A stretch of DNA of 55,964 nt from DATFRX01 sp035630615. GTDB lineage: Bacteria; Actinomycetota; Actinomycetes; Propionibacteriales; Nocardioidaceae. Below are positions 8,148 through 16,478 of the stretch, in pieces; position 1 is the stretch's first letter, and every line of letters begins with the position of its first letter. Made by a program: the position numbers and the translations under genes. The stretch lies in assembly GCA_035630615.1 (NCBI GenBank), contig DASQKI010000062.1, positions 1-55,964 of the forward strand, written 5' to 3'. The notes below the pieces were generated by a model that made no database searches, was not told where the DNA came from, and worked only from the letters and a program-made list of their open reading frames with translations.

Positions 8148-9181
8148 CCCACTTCGTATGGGACGACCACGACCCCCCGGGCCTCGATCTTCCTCGGCTC
8201 ACCGACTGGTTCACCACCTCGGTGCCCGGAGCGAACGGGAGTCTGCGTGCCCAGCTCGTGCCTGGTGGCAAGTCGAACCTCACGTACGAGGTGACCGATG
8301 GGGTGTCGACCTGGATCGTGCGGCGGCCGCCATTGGGACACGTGCTCGCGACCGCCCACGACATGCCGCGGGAGTACCGCGTGATATCGGCGCTGCAGGA
8401 CACCGCGGTTCCGGTGCCGAGGACCTATGCCTTGTGCGAGGAAACCGCGGTGCTGGGCGCGCCGTTCTATGTGATGGAAATGGTCATCGGGACGCCGTAC
8501 CGGCACGCCGCCGAGCTCGAGCCGCTCGGCCCGGAGCGTACCCGGGTGATCTCGACCGGCCTGGTGGAGACCTTGGCCACCCTCCACGAGGTCGACCCAA
8601 TCGCCGTCGGGCTAGGTGACTTCGGCCGGCCCGAGGGGTTCCTGACCCGTCAGGTCGCACGGTGGAAGAAGCAGCTGGACGCGTCCTACTGTCGTGACCT
8701 GCCGGTCGCCGACGAGCTGCATGCCCGCCTCGCCGCCGACGTGCCCGGACAGTCGGCCCCCGGCATCGTCCACGGCGACTACCGCCTCGACAACGTCCTC
8801 ACCGACCACCAAGACCGGCCGGCCGCGGTCATCGACTGGGAGATGGCGACCGTCGGCGACCCGCTCACCGACCTGGCACTGCTCGTGTTCTACCAACGGC
8901 TCGGCTCACAGCTCGGCAGCGTGGTGGCCGACGCCGCGTCGGCACCCGGCTTCCTCACAGAGGACGAGATCGTCGAGTCGTACGCCGCGCGCAGTGGCCG
9001 CGACCTGTCCTCCTTCGGGTTCTATCTCGGGCTCGCGGCGTTCAAGCTGGCCGCGATTCTCGAGGGCATCCACTACCGCCATCTGCACGGCCAGACCGTC
9101 GGCCCGGGCTTCGAGCACGTCGGCGACGCCATCCATCCCCTGCTCAACGCCGGCCTCACCGCGATGAAGGAGCACCACTGA
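8144..9181 (+). CDS. APH-family phosphotransferase linked to acyl-CoA dehydrogenase
   Basis: The 345-residue protein has the protein-kinase-like fold of aminoglycoside/choline phosphotransferases: SNLTYEV near the N-lobe, the catalytic loop HGDYRLDN (His210, Asp212) and the metal-binding Asp231 in IDWEM, followed by DPLTDLALL. Genomic placement with an acyl-CoA dehydrogenase matches the two halves of eukaryotic ACAD10/ACAD11, in which a kinase domain phosphorylates 4-hydroxyacyl-CoA before dehydrogenation-type removal. By analogy it may act on hydroxy-fatty acyl-CoAs rather than antibiotics; that is inference from family knowledge. It starts at GTG 8144 within the stop of the SDR gene. Confidence 0.85.
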   Translation: MTHFVWDDHDPPGLDLPRLTDWFTTSVPGANGSLRAQLVPGGKSNLTYEVTDGVSTWIVRRPPLGHVLATAHDMPREYRVISALQDTAVPVPRTYALCEETAVLGAPFYVMEMVIGTPYRHAAELEPLGPERTRVISTGLVETLATLHEVDPIAVGLGDFGRPEGFLTRQVARWKKQLDASYCRDLPVADELHARLAADVPGQSAPGIVHGDYRLDNVLTDHQDRPAAVIDWEMATVGDPLTDLALLVFYQRLGSQLGSVVADAASAPGFLTEDEIVESYAARSGRDLSSFGFYLGLAAFKLAAILEGIHYRHLHGQTVGPGFEHVGDAIHPLLNAGLTAMKEHH

Positions 9182-10413
9182 TGGACTTCGGCTTCGACGC
9201 CAGGACGGAGGAGTTGCGCGCCGTCCTCCTGGACTTCATGGATCGGGAGGTCTATCCGGCCGAGGGCGTTTTCGGCGAGCAGATCGGTCAGCTCGACAAC
9301 AGGTGGGCCTGGGACTCGGTGCCCGTCATCGCAGAGCTGCGTGCCGAGGCCCGCCGTCGCGGGCTGTGGAATCTGTTCCTACCCGGCGAGCGCGGTGCCG
9401 GGATGACCAATCTGCAGTACGCCCCGCTCGCCGAGATCACCGGACGCAGCGGGCACCTCGCCCCGGCGGCCCTGAACTGCTCCGCCCCTGACACCGGAAA
9501 CATGGAGGTGCTGGCGACGTTCGGCACCGATGCGCAGAAGAAGGAGTGGCTGGAGCCGCTGCTCGACGGTGAGATCCGCTCGTCGTTCGCGATGACCGAG
9601 CCCGAGGTGGCGTCCTCCGACGCCACCAACATCTCGACCCAGATCCAACGCGACGGCGACGGTTACGTCGTCAACGGCCGCAAGTGGTGGATCACCGGCG
9701 CCATGAACCCCAACGCGAGGATCTTCATCGTGATGGGCAAGACAGACCCCGACGCCGAGCGGCATCGGCAGCAGAGCATGATCCTCGTCCCGCGGGACAC
9801 GCCCGGCGTGGAGATCAGGCGCGGCATGGAGGTGTTGGGCTACGACGACCACGACCACGGCGGCCACGCAGAGCTGGAGTTCCACGACGTCCGAGTACCC
9901 GCGGAGAACCTCATCGGCGGCGAGGGTGACGGCTTCGCGATCGCGCAGGCGCGGCTCGGCCCGGGCCGGATCCACCACTGCATGCGCTCGATCGGTGTCG
10001 CCGAACGGGCCGTCGAGCTGATGTGCGACCGCGCCGATCAGCGGGTCGCCTTCGGCAAGCCGATCTCCGAACAGGGTGTCGTCCGGGACTGGATCGCCGA
10101 GTCCCGAGTCCGGCTCGAGCAGTTACGGCTGCTCGTACTCAAGACCGCCTGGCTGATGGACACCGTCGGTAACAAGGGGGCGCACACCGAGATTCAGGCG
10201 ATCAAGATTGCTACCCCCGCGACCGTTCAGTGGATCCTCGACAAGGCCATCCAGGTGCACGGAGCCGGCGGACTGTCGCAGGATTTCCCGCTCGCCCGCG
10301 CGTATGCCGGCATCCGCTCGCTCCGGTTCGCCGACGGACCCGACGAGGTCCACAAGAACGCCCTCGCCCGCAACGAACTCCGCCGCCAGGCCGCCGCGAG
10401 GGCGCCTGGATGA
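9181..10413 (+). CDS. Acyl-CoA dehydrogenase (ACAD10/11-like)
   Basis: The 410-residue flavoprotein shows typical acyl-CoA dehydrogenase features: FAMTEPEVASSDATNI (flavin/substrate motif), VNGRKWWITGAMNP, a middle beta-domain ending EFHDVRVPAENLIG, RIHHCMRSIG and a C-terminal VHGAGGLSQDFPLARAYAG with DGPDEVHKNALAR. It would be a cytoplasmic FAD enzyme of beta-oxidation. ATG overlaps the preceding gene's TGA (ATGA), the third coupled gene of the SDR-kinase-ACAD operon. With the APH-like kinase it mirrors the fused ACAD10/11 enzymes, suggesting 4-hydroxyacyl-CoA catabolism. Confidence 0.9.
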   Translation: MDFGFDARTEELRAVLLDFMDREVYPAEGVFGEQIGQLDNRWAWDSVPVIAELRAEARRRGLWNLFLPGERGAGMTNLQYAPLAEITGRSGHLAPAALNCSAPDTGNMEVLATFGTDAQKKEWLEPLLDGEIRSSFAMTEPEVASSDATNISTQIQRDGDGYVVNGRKWWITGAMNPNARIFIVMGKTDPDAERHRQQSMILVPRDTPGVEIRRGMEVLGYDDHDHGGHAELEFHDVRVPAENLIGGEGDGFAIAQARLGPGRIHHCMRSIGVAERAVELMCDRADQRVAFGKPISEQGVVRDWIAESRVRLEQLRLLVLKTAWLMDTVGNKGAHTEIQAIKIATPATVQWILDKAIQVHGAGGLSQDFPLARAYAGIRSLRFADGPDEVHKNALARNELRRQAAARAPG

Positions 10414-10433
10414 CCCGCGTGCACTGGGCGCGT

Positions 10434-10676
10434 TCACTCGTCGGCGGCCATCAGCGCCAGGCTGAACAGCAGGCGGTCCCGGGCGTCGGAGAGGTCGCGG
10501 CCGGTGAGCGTGGCGATCTGCCGCATCCGGTAGATCACCGTGTTCCGATGGCAGAAAACCTCTTTGGCGGCATGGGTCGGCGACCCGTTGTGCGCGACCA
10601 GCGCGCTCAGCGTCGCCAGCAGTACCTCCGCCTGGTGCGGCGGCTGCTCAAGGGACACGCCTCGGTTCGCGGCCAT
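10434..10676 (-). pseudogene. PucR-type regulator remnant (C-terminal HTH only)
   Basis: About 80 codons encode only the terminal helix-turn-helix of PucR/CdaR-like regulators: LLATLSALVAHNGSPTHAAKEVF, CHRNTVIYRMRQIATLTGRDLSDARDRLLFSLAL. Full-length members have 400-600 residues with sensory domains ahead of this motif; upstream of 10676 the frame dissolves into unrelated sequence. It is probably a deletion remnant of the regulator that once faced the acyl-CoA dehydrogenase operon, ending 20 bp from that operon's last stop. A functional orphan HTH cannot be excluded. Confidence 0.6.
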
Positions 10677-10764
10677 CTCGGCTGAGCGCTCGGCGCATGT
10701 GCCCAGGCGATGGCCGCGGCGGGCCGCATCTGACGACCCGCCGCGGAGCTACCTCGTCGCCACG

Positions 10765-11418
10765 TCAGTGATGGTGCGCGTGGGCCATGGTCTGCGAGTA
10801 GTCGCAGGTGACGTTCGGGTTGAGCTCGGCGTAGAGGCCGTGCGGGTTGTTCCGCCACAGCCACACGTGCAGGCCCCAGACACCCGCCGTCCCGACCTCG
10901 GGATGCCACACCAGCTTGTGGCCGCCGAACATCTCCGGTGCCGGCGCGGTTCCCGGCAGGTCACGGGCCGGGATGATGTACTCCACGGCGTTCAGCCGCA
11001 TGGTCCCGTCGGCTCGCTTCTCGTACACGAGCAGCTCCGGCTGGGTCGGGTCGAGTGCGCCGCCGTCGGTCAGGTACTCGACGCTGAAGTAGTGGTGGCC
11101 CATGGTGCCGGGCCCCTCGCCCATGTAGCCGTCTGGGTAGTCCATGCACATGGGCTGTTCTGACCAGCCGTCGTCGAGGGCGGTTTGCACGTCGTGGTAC
11201 GGCGCCGTGGTCCGGGCGAGCTGGAGGAGCTGGTAGATCTCTTCGAAGTTCGGCCGGGCTGCCTGGGACATCGACGCCGACGGGTCCCGATCGCTCGCGC
11301 TGATGTTCCAGCCGACATCGGCGTTCGCGGCCGAGGCGAACAAGGCGGCCGCCATCGCCGCGATCGCCGCTCCGCCGGCGAGGATCTTTCGCATTCTGCG
11401 CGAAGGATTCGGTTGCAT
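10765..11418 (-). CDS. Secreted protein with His/aromatic-rich conserved domain
   Basis: The 217-residue precursor has a signal peptide (RRMRKILAGG then a long Ala-rich core ending ASAANA, cleavage near residue 33). The mature part carries a recognisable actinobacterial pattern: YHDVQTALDDGW, CMDYPDGYMGEGPGTMGHHYF, PELLVYEKRADGTMRLNAVEY and GLHVWLWRNNPHGLYAELNPNVTC, ending in a His-rich tail. Homologues I recall are uncharacterised extracellular proteins; metal binding through the His clusters is a guess. ATG at 11418 is preceded by GAAGGA, which selects it over the longer frame to 11532. Confidence 0.75.
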   Translation of the reverse strand: MQPNPSRRMRKILAGGAAIAAMAAALFASAANADVGWNISASDRDPSASMSQAARPNFEEIYQLLQLARTTAPYHDVQTALDDGWSEQPMCMDYPDGYMGEGPGTMGHHYFSVEYLTDGGALDPTQPELLVYEKRADGTMRLNAVEYIIPARDLPGTAPAPEMFGGHKLVWHPEVGTAGVWGLHVWLWRNNPHGLYAELNPNVTCDYSQTMAHAHHH

Positions 11419-11533
11419 AGCTGTCCTTCCGTCGTCCGGGTTTACACGCGCTCTCGACGGTAGGAACGGCTTGGTGGCGACGACAGGGCCGCGTCGACGC
11501 CGATCGGGCTGGGCCAATCTCGGTCCGGTCACG

Positions 11534-12973
11534 TCACGGCTGCGACGTGGTTGCGATGGCCCGACGCAAGCGTCGAAGCCCCTCGTCGACGGCGGACAGC
11601 GGGATGCCGCCGAAGCCGAGAGCTAGCCCCGGCCGCGTCGCGGACCCGTGAGCGAACGACGCCAAACCCTCGACGGCGACGCCGAGGTCACCGGCCCGAC
11701 GCTGCCACTCCTCGACCTCCTCCGCGGAGGCATCGTTCGCCCATGCGGCCAGATGCAACCCGGCCACGGTAGGGATCGGTCGCAGCCACGGCTGGAAGTC
11801 GGCCACGAGTCCGGCGACGATTCGGTCGCGACGGGCCTGATAGTCCCGACGTGCGCCGCGGATGTGCCGCGCCAGGTGCCCACCATCGATGAACGCAGCC
11901 AGCGCGAGCTGCTCCGGCAGCGGATTGTGCCAGTCGTTGACAAACTTCGCGCGCCGGAACACCGACTCCAGTCCCCGTGGAACGACGCAGTACCCCAACC
12001 GCAGCGCGGGCAACATCGACTTCGAGAACGACCCGACGTAGACGACTCGTTCGTCGGTATCGAGCGCTTGCAGTGGATCGACCGGGCGGCCGGCGTACCG
12101 AAAGTCCGCGTCGTAGTCGTCCTCCAGGATCGCGGCGTCGGCCCGCTGCGCCCAGGCCAGCAGGGCGAGCCGACGCGGCAACGACATCGCTACACCGAGT
12201 GGGAACTGGTGCGCCGGACTCACATAGACGACCCTCGCCCGCTCCGGCAGCGCGCCGACGACGATCCCTTCGGCGTCGACCGGCACGTCGACGACCGTGG
12301 CGCGGGCGGCCTCGAACACGCGCCGGACCGGTCGATAGCCCGGGTCCTCCATCGCGACGACGTCGCCAGGCTCGACCAGAACCTGGCCGACGAGGGTCGT
12401 CGCTTGCTGGACGCCGCTGGTGACGAGAACCTGCCCCGGGTCGACCCGGACGCCTCGCGAGACGGCCAGGTGGCGGGCGATGGCCGACCGCAGATCGGGA
12501 TGTCCGGCCGCGTCGGCGTAGGCACCGCCGATCCGAGACTGCCGGAAGGCGCCCGTGACCAAGCGGCGCCAGGTCGCATAGGGGAACCGACTCGAGTCGG
12601 GGATGCCCAGACGGAAGTCGTAGGCAGGTTGCCGGGCCGAGAAGTCGGGGACCTCGATGGACAGATGCCGCCAGGTCGGCGCCACGCGTAGCGGCGAGGC
12701 CGCCCGGGGACGGGTGCGCGACTCGAACCGCGCGGCGTCGCTCACGAACGTCCCGCTGCCCGCCCGGCCAGCCAGGAAGCCCTCGCCGGTCAGGTGGTCG
12801 AAGGCTGCGCTGACGGTGTTGCGCGAGACGCCGAGCGCGTCGGCGAGCGCCCGAGTCGACGGGAGCCGCTCACCCGGACGAAGCCGGCCCGCCATGATCG
12901 CGTCGCGAATCTGGTCGTAGATCTGCCGTGACAGCGGCCCGCCCGCCTCGTCCAAAAAGAGGTGGAGGTCCAC
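11534..12973 (-). CDS. MocR/PdxR-family regulator (GntR HTH fused to PLP aminotransferase fold)
   Basis: The 479-residue protein begins with a GntR winged helix (about residues 10-78: SRQIYDQIRDAIMAGRLRPGERLPS, LGVSRNTVSAAFDHL) followed by a class I aminotransferase fold. The PLP-binding lysine is Lys318 in GSFSKSM, with the DDYD motif at about 285-288. MocR proteins are cytoplasmic regulators that sense PLP or amino compounds. I start at GTG 12973 because the family begins with this DLHLFLD-type strand; a frame to 13114 has only low-complexity Arg-rich codons. It is divergent from the small gene at 13053. No pdxS/pdxT genes are nearby, so the target is unclear. Confidence 0.85.
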   Translation of the reverse strand: MDLHLFLDEAGGPLSRQIYDQIRDAIMAGRLRPGERLPSTRALADALGVSRNTVSAAFDHLTGEGFLAGRAGSGTFVSDAARFESRTRPRAASPLRVAPTWRHLSIEVPDFSARQPAYDFRLGIPDSSRFPYATWRRLVTGAFRQSRIGGAYADAAGHPDLRSAIARHLAVSRGVRVDPGQVLVTSGVQQATTLVGQVLVEPGDVVAMEDPGYRPVRRVFEAARATVVDVPVDAEGIVVGALPERARVVYVSPAHQFPLGVAMSLPRRLALLAWAQRADAAILEDDYDADFRYAGRPVDPLQALDTDERVVYVGSFSKSMLPALRLGYCVVPRGLESVFRRAKFVNDWHNPLPEQLALAAFIDGGHLARHIRGARRDYQARRDRIVAGLVADFQPWLRPIPTVAGLHLAAWANDASAEEVEEWQRRAGDLGVAVEGLASFAHGSATRPGLALGFGGIPLSAVDEGLRRLRRAIATTSQP

Positions 12974-13052
12974 CCGCCGGAGTCTAGGCCTCGGGCGTGC
13001 CGCAGGAGACCGCCGTCCGCTCCTGGTCAAACGTTCTCTATCCTGGGCGACG

Positions 13053-13427
13053 ATGGAGGAGAACGAGGCTCGCCGCGTCGTCGATGCCCTGCGGGAGCGG
13101 GGCACCGAGGCCAAGATGGCGCGGGTCGGCGTCCATCAGTTCGGTGTCAGTGTCCGGCTGCCCGACGGCCGCGAGGCGGTCTGGGATTCCGACGGCACGG
13201 CAACGCTGGAAGCGCAGGTGATGCGCAACGGCGTGCTGGTCGGGTTCGTTCCCGTGATCGAGGGCTCCGAGGACTACACCGAGGACCAGATCGTCGACGC
13301 GATCGTGCGCACCGACTACGACAAGCCGATCGCGACGCAGCGCGCCACGGCTCCGCCACCCGAACCGGCCCTGCCCATCGAGGGTGGGCTCTACCGCCGC
13401 TTCAGGGACTGGTTCCGCTACCGCTGA
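13053..13427 (+). CDS. Hypothetical protein, 124 aa
   Basis: A compact cytoplasmic-looking protein starting MEENEARRVVDALRERGT. It has alternating strand-like segments (AKMARVGVHQFGVSVRLPDGREAVWDS, EAQVMRNGVLVGFVPVI) and a basic aromatic tail (YRRFRDWFRYR). No membrane segment or signal peptide is visible. It faces away from the MocR gene across a 79-bp shared region. I do not recognise the family. Confidence 0.65.
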   Translation: MEENEARRVVDALRERGTEAKMARVGVHQFGVSVRLPDGREAVWDSDGTATLEAQVMRNGVLVGFVPVIEGSEDYTEDQIVDAIVRTDYDKPIATQRATAPPPEPALPIEGGLYRRFRDWFRYR

Positions 13428-13503
13428 GGACTTAGCCGGCGGTTGAGGGTGTGACGAGTGTGCCTGCCGGGGCTGGTCGGAGGGTCATTTCGGTCTTGGC
13501 ATC

Positions 13504-14940
13504 ATGGCGTCTATGCGAGCCCGCCGAGCCGGCCTTTCGGCTGCGACCATCCTCGTGATCGCCGCCGGGGGCTGTGGCGACGTCGACGAGCCAGCCTCGA
13601 CACCTAACCACGACTACGTCACGCTGCCGGGTCGAACACCGCCCGTCATCGACGTGACCGCCTATCACGGCGCGGCGGGAAACTACGCGCTGGCCGATGG
13701 TGCGCCGTTCTTCTTGGCGCCGAAGGATGGTGACGGGATGACGGGGCCGATGATCGTCGACAGCGCGGGCGAGCCGGTGTGGATCGGCCCGGAGGTGCGA
13801 GGCTACGACCTGCGGGTCCAGAGCTACCGCGGCAAGCCGGTGCTCACCTGGTGGCGTCAGGTGGACGCCCCTCGCGAAGGCGAGGTGGTGATCATGGACC
13901 GGTCCTATCGACCTATCGCCACGGTCACTACCCGGGGCGTGCCCGCCGATCCTCATGAGACGACACTGACGCCGCGCGGGACCGCGCTGCTCATCGGCTA
14001 CCGCACCGTCAAGCGCGACCTGAGTGACCTCGGCGGTCCCCGCCATGGCTGGGTGAGGAACGACCTGGTGCAGGAGGTCGACATCGCCACCGGCCGAGTG
14101 CTGTTCGAGTGGAGCGCGCTGGAACATGTTCCGTTGACCGACAGCCGGGTCCCGCTGCCCGCGGATGAGTACGGCGCCGGGACGAGAGGCGATCCCTGGG
14201 ACTACGCCCATGTCAACTCGGTCACCGAGGACGGCGACTCGCTACTCATCTCGGCCCGCAACACCTGCGCGATCTATCGGGTCGACCGCACAACCGGCGA
14301 TGTGGACTGGACGTTGGGCGGCCGGTCGAACGACTTCCGATTCGTCGGCGGTGCTCGATTCGCCTGGCAGCACGACGCGCAGCGGCAGCCCGACGGCACG
14401 ATCACCCTCTTTGACAACCACGGCACCTATGAGCACGGCGGCGAGTCGCGCGGTCTGCGGCTGAGGGCGGACGCGTCGAACCGAACGGCAACGACGGTCA
14501 GGGAGTACCGCCTGCCGGGAGGACGGCTGGCCGCCACGCAGGGAAACATGCAGGTTCGGGCCGACGGGCATGTCGTCATCGGATGGGGCTCTAGCCCTGA
14601 CTACTCAGAGTTCACCCCCGACGGTCGACTCCTGCTGGACGCCGATTTCGACAGCGGTGAGAGCTACCGGGTGTACCGGATGCCGTGGGTCGGTGTGCCG
14701 ACGACGCGACCGACGCTCGAGGTGCTGGATGGCACGGCCTTCGTCAGCTGGAACGGCGCCACGGAGGTCGCATCCTGGCGGTTCCTGGCCGGCTCCGACG
14801 CCGACGACGCCTCTGTCGTCGCGAAGGTTCCGCGGGACGGGTTCGAGACCTCCGTCGACGTGCCGGACCAGCCGTACGTCGCAGCGCAGGCCATCGACGC
14901 CGATGGCACCCTTCTCGGCACCGCAGAGGTCGGCCACTAG
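13504..14940 (+). CDS. Arylsulfotransferase (ASST)-family lipoprotein, dispersed copy
   Basis: The 478-residue product has a short signal sequence with a weak lipobox (AAGGC, Cys24) and a beta-propeller of the Arylsulfotran_2 type: FFLAPKDGDGMTGPMIVD, VNSVTEDGDSLLISARNT, a propeller-blade GDVDWTLGGR, WQHDAQRQPDGTITLFDN and FVSWNGATEV. PAPS-independent arylsulfate sulfotransferases move sulfate between phenolic compounds outside the membrane; activity here is inferred from family only, and I cannot place the catalytic His with certainty (His residues in AHVNSV and WQHDAQ are conserved among the four copies). Three relatives lie in tandem at 39869-44315. The start could also be ATG 13513. Confidence 0.78.
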   Translation: MASMRARRAGLSAATILVIAAGGCGDVDEPASTPNHDYVTLPGRTPPVIDVTAYHGAAGNYALADGAPFFLAPKDGDGMTGPMIVDSAGEPVWIGPEVRGYDLRVQSYRGKPVLTWWRQVDAPREGEVVIMDRSYRPIATVTTRGVPADPHETTLTPRGTALLIGYRTVKRDLSDLGGPRHGWVRNDLVQEVDIATGRVLFEWSALEHVPLTDSRVPLPADEYGAGTRGDPWDYAHVNSVTEDGDSLLISARNTCAIYRVDRTTGDVDWTLGGRSNDFRFVGGARFAWQHDAQRQPDGTITLFDNHGTYEHGGESRGLRLRADASNRTATTVREYRLPGGRLAATQGNMQVRADGHVVIGWGSSPDYSEFTPDGRLLLDADFDSGESYRVYRMPWVGVPTTRPTLEVLDGTAFVSWNGATEVASWRFLAGSDADDASVVAKVPRDGFETSVDVPDQPYVAAQAIDADGTLLGTAEVGH

Positions 14941-15052
14941 ACCGACAACCATCGCCGACGGACCGATATCGGAAGCTGGTCGGCGCCTTGCTGGCATGAG
15001 ATGTCGGCGTGGGAGGCGCAGTGCGTTCGAACACACGTGCTAACGTCGCGGG

Positions 15053-15247
15053 ATGGACGACGAACACGTGCAGTTTCGCGCCGGCAGCGATCCCTTCGGG
15101 CAGGTGCAGTGGGTGGCCGGCTTGGTTACCGAGCGGGAGGACCGCAGTGACGGGCTCTGGCTCAAGGTGCTGCCGGTGTACTCGGAGTCGGACGAAGACG
15201 CCCGATGGGTGCGTCAGGCAGATGTCCGAGGTTCGGTCGGCGCCTGA
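15053..15247 (+). CDS. Small hypothetical protein, 64 aa
   Basis: An acidic 64-residue open frame from ATG 15053, containing DPFGQVQWVAGLVTEREDRSDG and LWLKVLPVYSESDEDARWV. The length and regular amphipathic pattern look protein-like, but no family is recognised and no strong ribosome-binding site is seen. It stands alone between the ASST-like lipoprotein gene and a hairpin at 15349-15382. Confidence 0.45.
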   Translation: MDDEHVQFRAGSDPFGQVQWVAGLVTEREDRSDGLWLKVLPVYSESDEDARWVRQADVRGSVGA

Positions 15248-15348
15248 CCGTCGTTCTCCGGCCAATCTGGACATCCTGGCGCGCGTACGGCGGGGATTCG
15301 TGAGAGCCTTTACGCCGTAGGCGTGTACTCGGACCGCGTACCACGAGC

Positions 15349-15382
15349 GGCCCCGTCGGGTGCGGCTACATCCGACGGGGCC
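15349..15382. terminator. Perfect 11-bp inverted repeat, likely terminator
   Basis: GGCCCCGTCGG at 15349-15359 is matched exactly by CCGACGGGGCC at 15372-15382, with a 12-nt loop. The strong GC stem between small genes fits an actinobacterial intrinsic-type terminator without a marked U tract. Confidence 0.6.
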
Positions 15383-15423
15383 TCGGACCCCACCTACGCG
15401 GAGGTAGGACCCGTGACAGCATC

Positions 15424-15684
15424 GTGCCGCCCCAAATCGTCACCGTGGACCCTAGGTCTCGAGCCGACCTGGTGGTGAACCCGGTCTTCGCCGCCCGGGT
15501 GCGGCCGGGTCGGATAGACATCGTGCGGGACGGCACGACCAGGGTCGATTCGTTTGCCGTGACGCCGGGGGTCCGCCTTCGAGACGTGTTCGCCAAGAAC
15601 GGGTGGCGGCCAACGGGTCGCATCTTGCGCAGCGGCGGGCACGAGGACCTCATCGTCGAGCCGATCAAGCAGACCCGGACTTGA
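15424..15684 (+). CDS. Small hypothetical protein, 86 aa
   Basis: The frame from GTG 15424 encodes VVNPVFAARVRPGRIDIVRDGTT, then a basic middle (LRDVFAKNGWRPTGRILRSGG) and a short tail. The composition looks like a small folded protein, but there is no good ribosome-binding site at the usual distance (GAGG is 19 nt away), and it precedes the MBL-fold gene by 35 bp. No family is recognised. It may be the first gene of the following operon. Confidence 0.4.
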   Translation: MPPQIVTVDPRSRADLVVNPVFAARVRPGRIDIVRDGTTRVDSFAVTPGVRLRDVFAKNGWRPTGRILRSGGHEDLIVEPIKQTRT

Positions 15685-15719
15685 GGCGCGAGGGCGGCGT
15701 CGTGTCGTAGCCTCGCGAG

Positions 15720-16478
15720 GTGAGATTGACCGTCTTGGGTGGCAGCGGCGCGTTTCCGCAGCCGGGCGTCGGATGTAGTGGCTATCTGATCGAGGCGGGG
15801 GGCTATCGGCTGCTGGTCGATCCGGGGTACGCGACCGTCGGGGAGCTGATGCGGTGGATGCCGGCCGAGGCGGTGGACGCCGTGTACGTGTCGCACGCGC
15901 ATCCGGATCACTGCGCTGACCTGAATCCGTTGCTCCGTGCGCGGGCGTTGCGCGACGACCCGCCCGACCCGCTGCCGGTCTACTCTCCGCCCAGCGCCCT
16001 CGACGCCGTGCTGGCGTTGGATCGACCCGGGATGCTGGGGGAGGCGTACGAGATGCGGGAGTTTGCCATCGGCGACTCGCTGCGGATCGGCCCGCTCCGG
16101 ATCGAAACCCGGGAGCTGCCGCACTTCGTGCCGAACGCGGCCGTACGTATCACCGGCGACCGCGGACAGTCCATGGTCTACACCGGCGACGGCGGCCCAT
16201 CACGGGCGCTGGTCGATCTCGCTGCCGGCGCCGACCTGCTGGTGGCCGAGGCGACCTACCTCCAGCCCACGCCGGACGATCCGCTGTTGTGCGACGCGAC
16301 TACGGCGGCGCAGCAGGCGACCGCTGCGGATGTCGGTCGTCTTGTGCTGACGCACCTGTGGCCCGGTGACGATCCTGACGTCGCCGTGCAGGCGGCGGCC
16401 GAATACAGCGGCCCTCTCGACGTCGCCCAGCCCGGTTTGGTGATCGAGCTCGGTCGACTCGATACCCTGCCGCGGTGA
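15720..16478 (+). CDS. MBL-fold metallohydrolase (RNase Z-like)
   Basis: The 252-residue protein has the metallo-beta-lactamase core: LGGSGAFPQPGVGCSGYLIEAGG, LVDPG, the metal motif HAHPDH at about residues 60-65, then YTGDGGPS and LVLTHLWPGDD. Short forms with these motifs group with RNase Z-like or arylsulfatase-like hydrolases and bind two metal ions. It is the first gene of a tightly packed operon: its stop overlaps the Nif3-family GTG by 4 nt, and a zinc-ribbon gene and an RNase H/phosphatase gene follow. A role in RNA or nucleotide turnover is plausible from the neighbours. Confidence 0.82.
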   Translation: MRLTVLGGSGAFPQPGVGCSGYLIEAGGYRLLVDPGYATVGELMRWMPAEAVDAVYVSHAHPDHCADLNPLLRARALRDDPPDPLPVYSPPSALDAVLALDRPGMLGEAYEMREFAIGDSLRIGPLRIETRELPHFVPNAAVRITGDRGQSMVYTGDGGPSRALVDLAAGADLLVAEATYLQPTPDDPLLCDATTAAQQATAADVGRLVLTHLWPGDDPDVAVQAAAEYSGPLDVAQPGLVIELGRLDTLPR

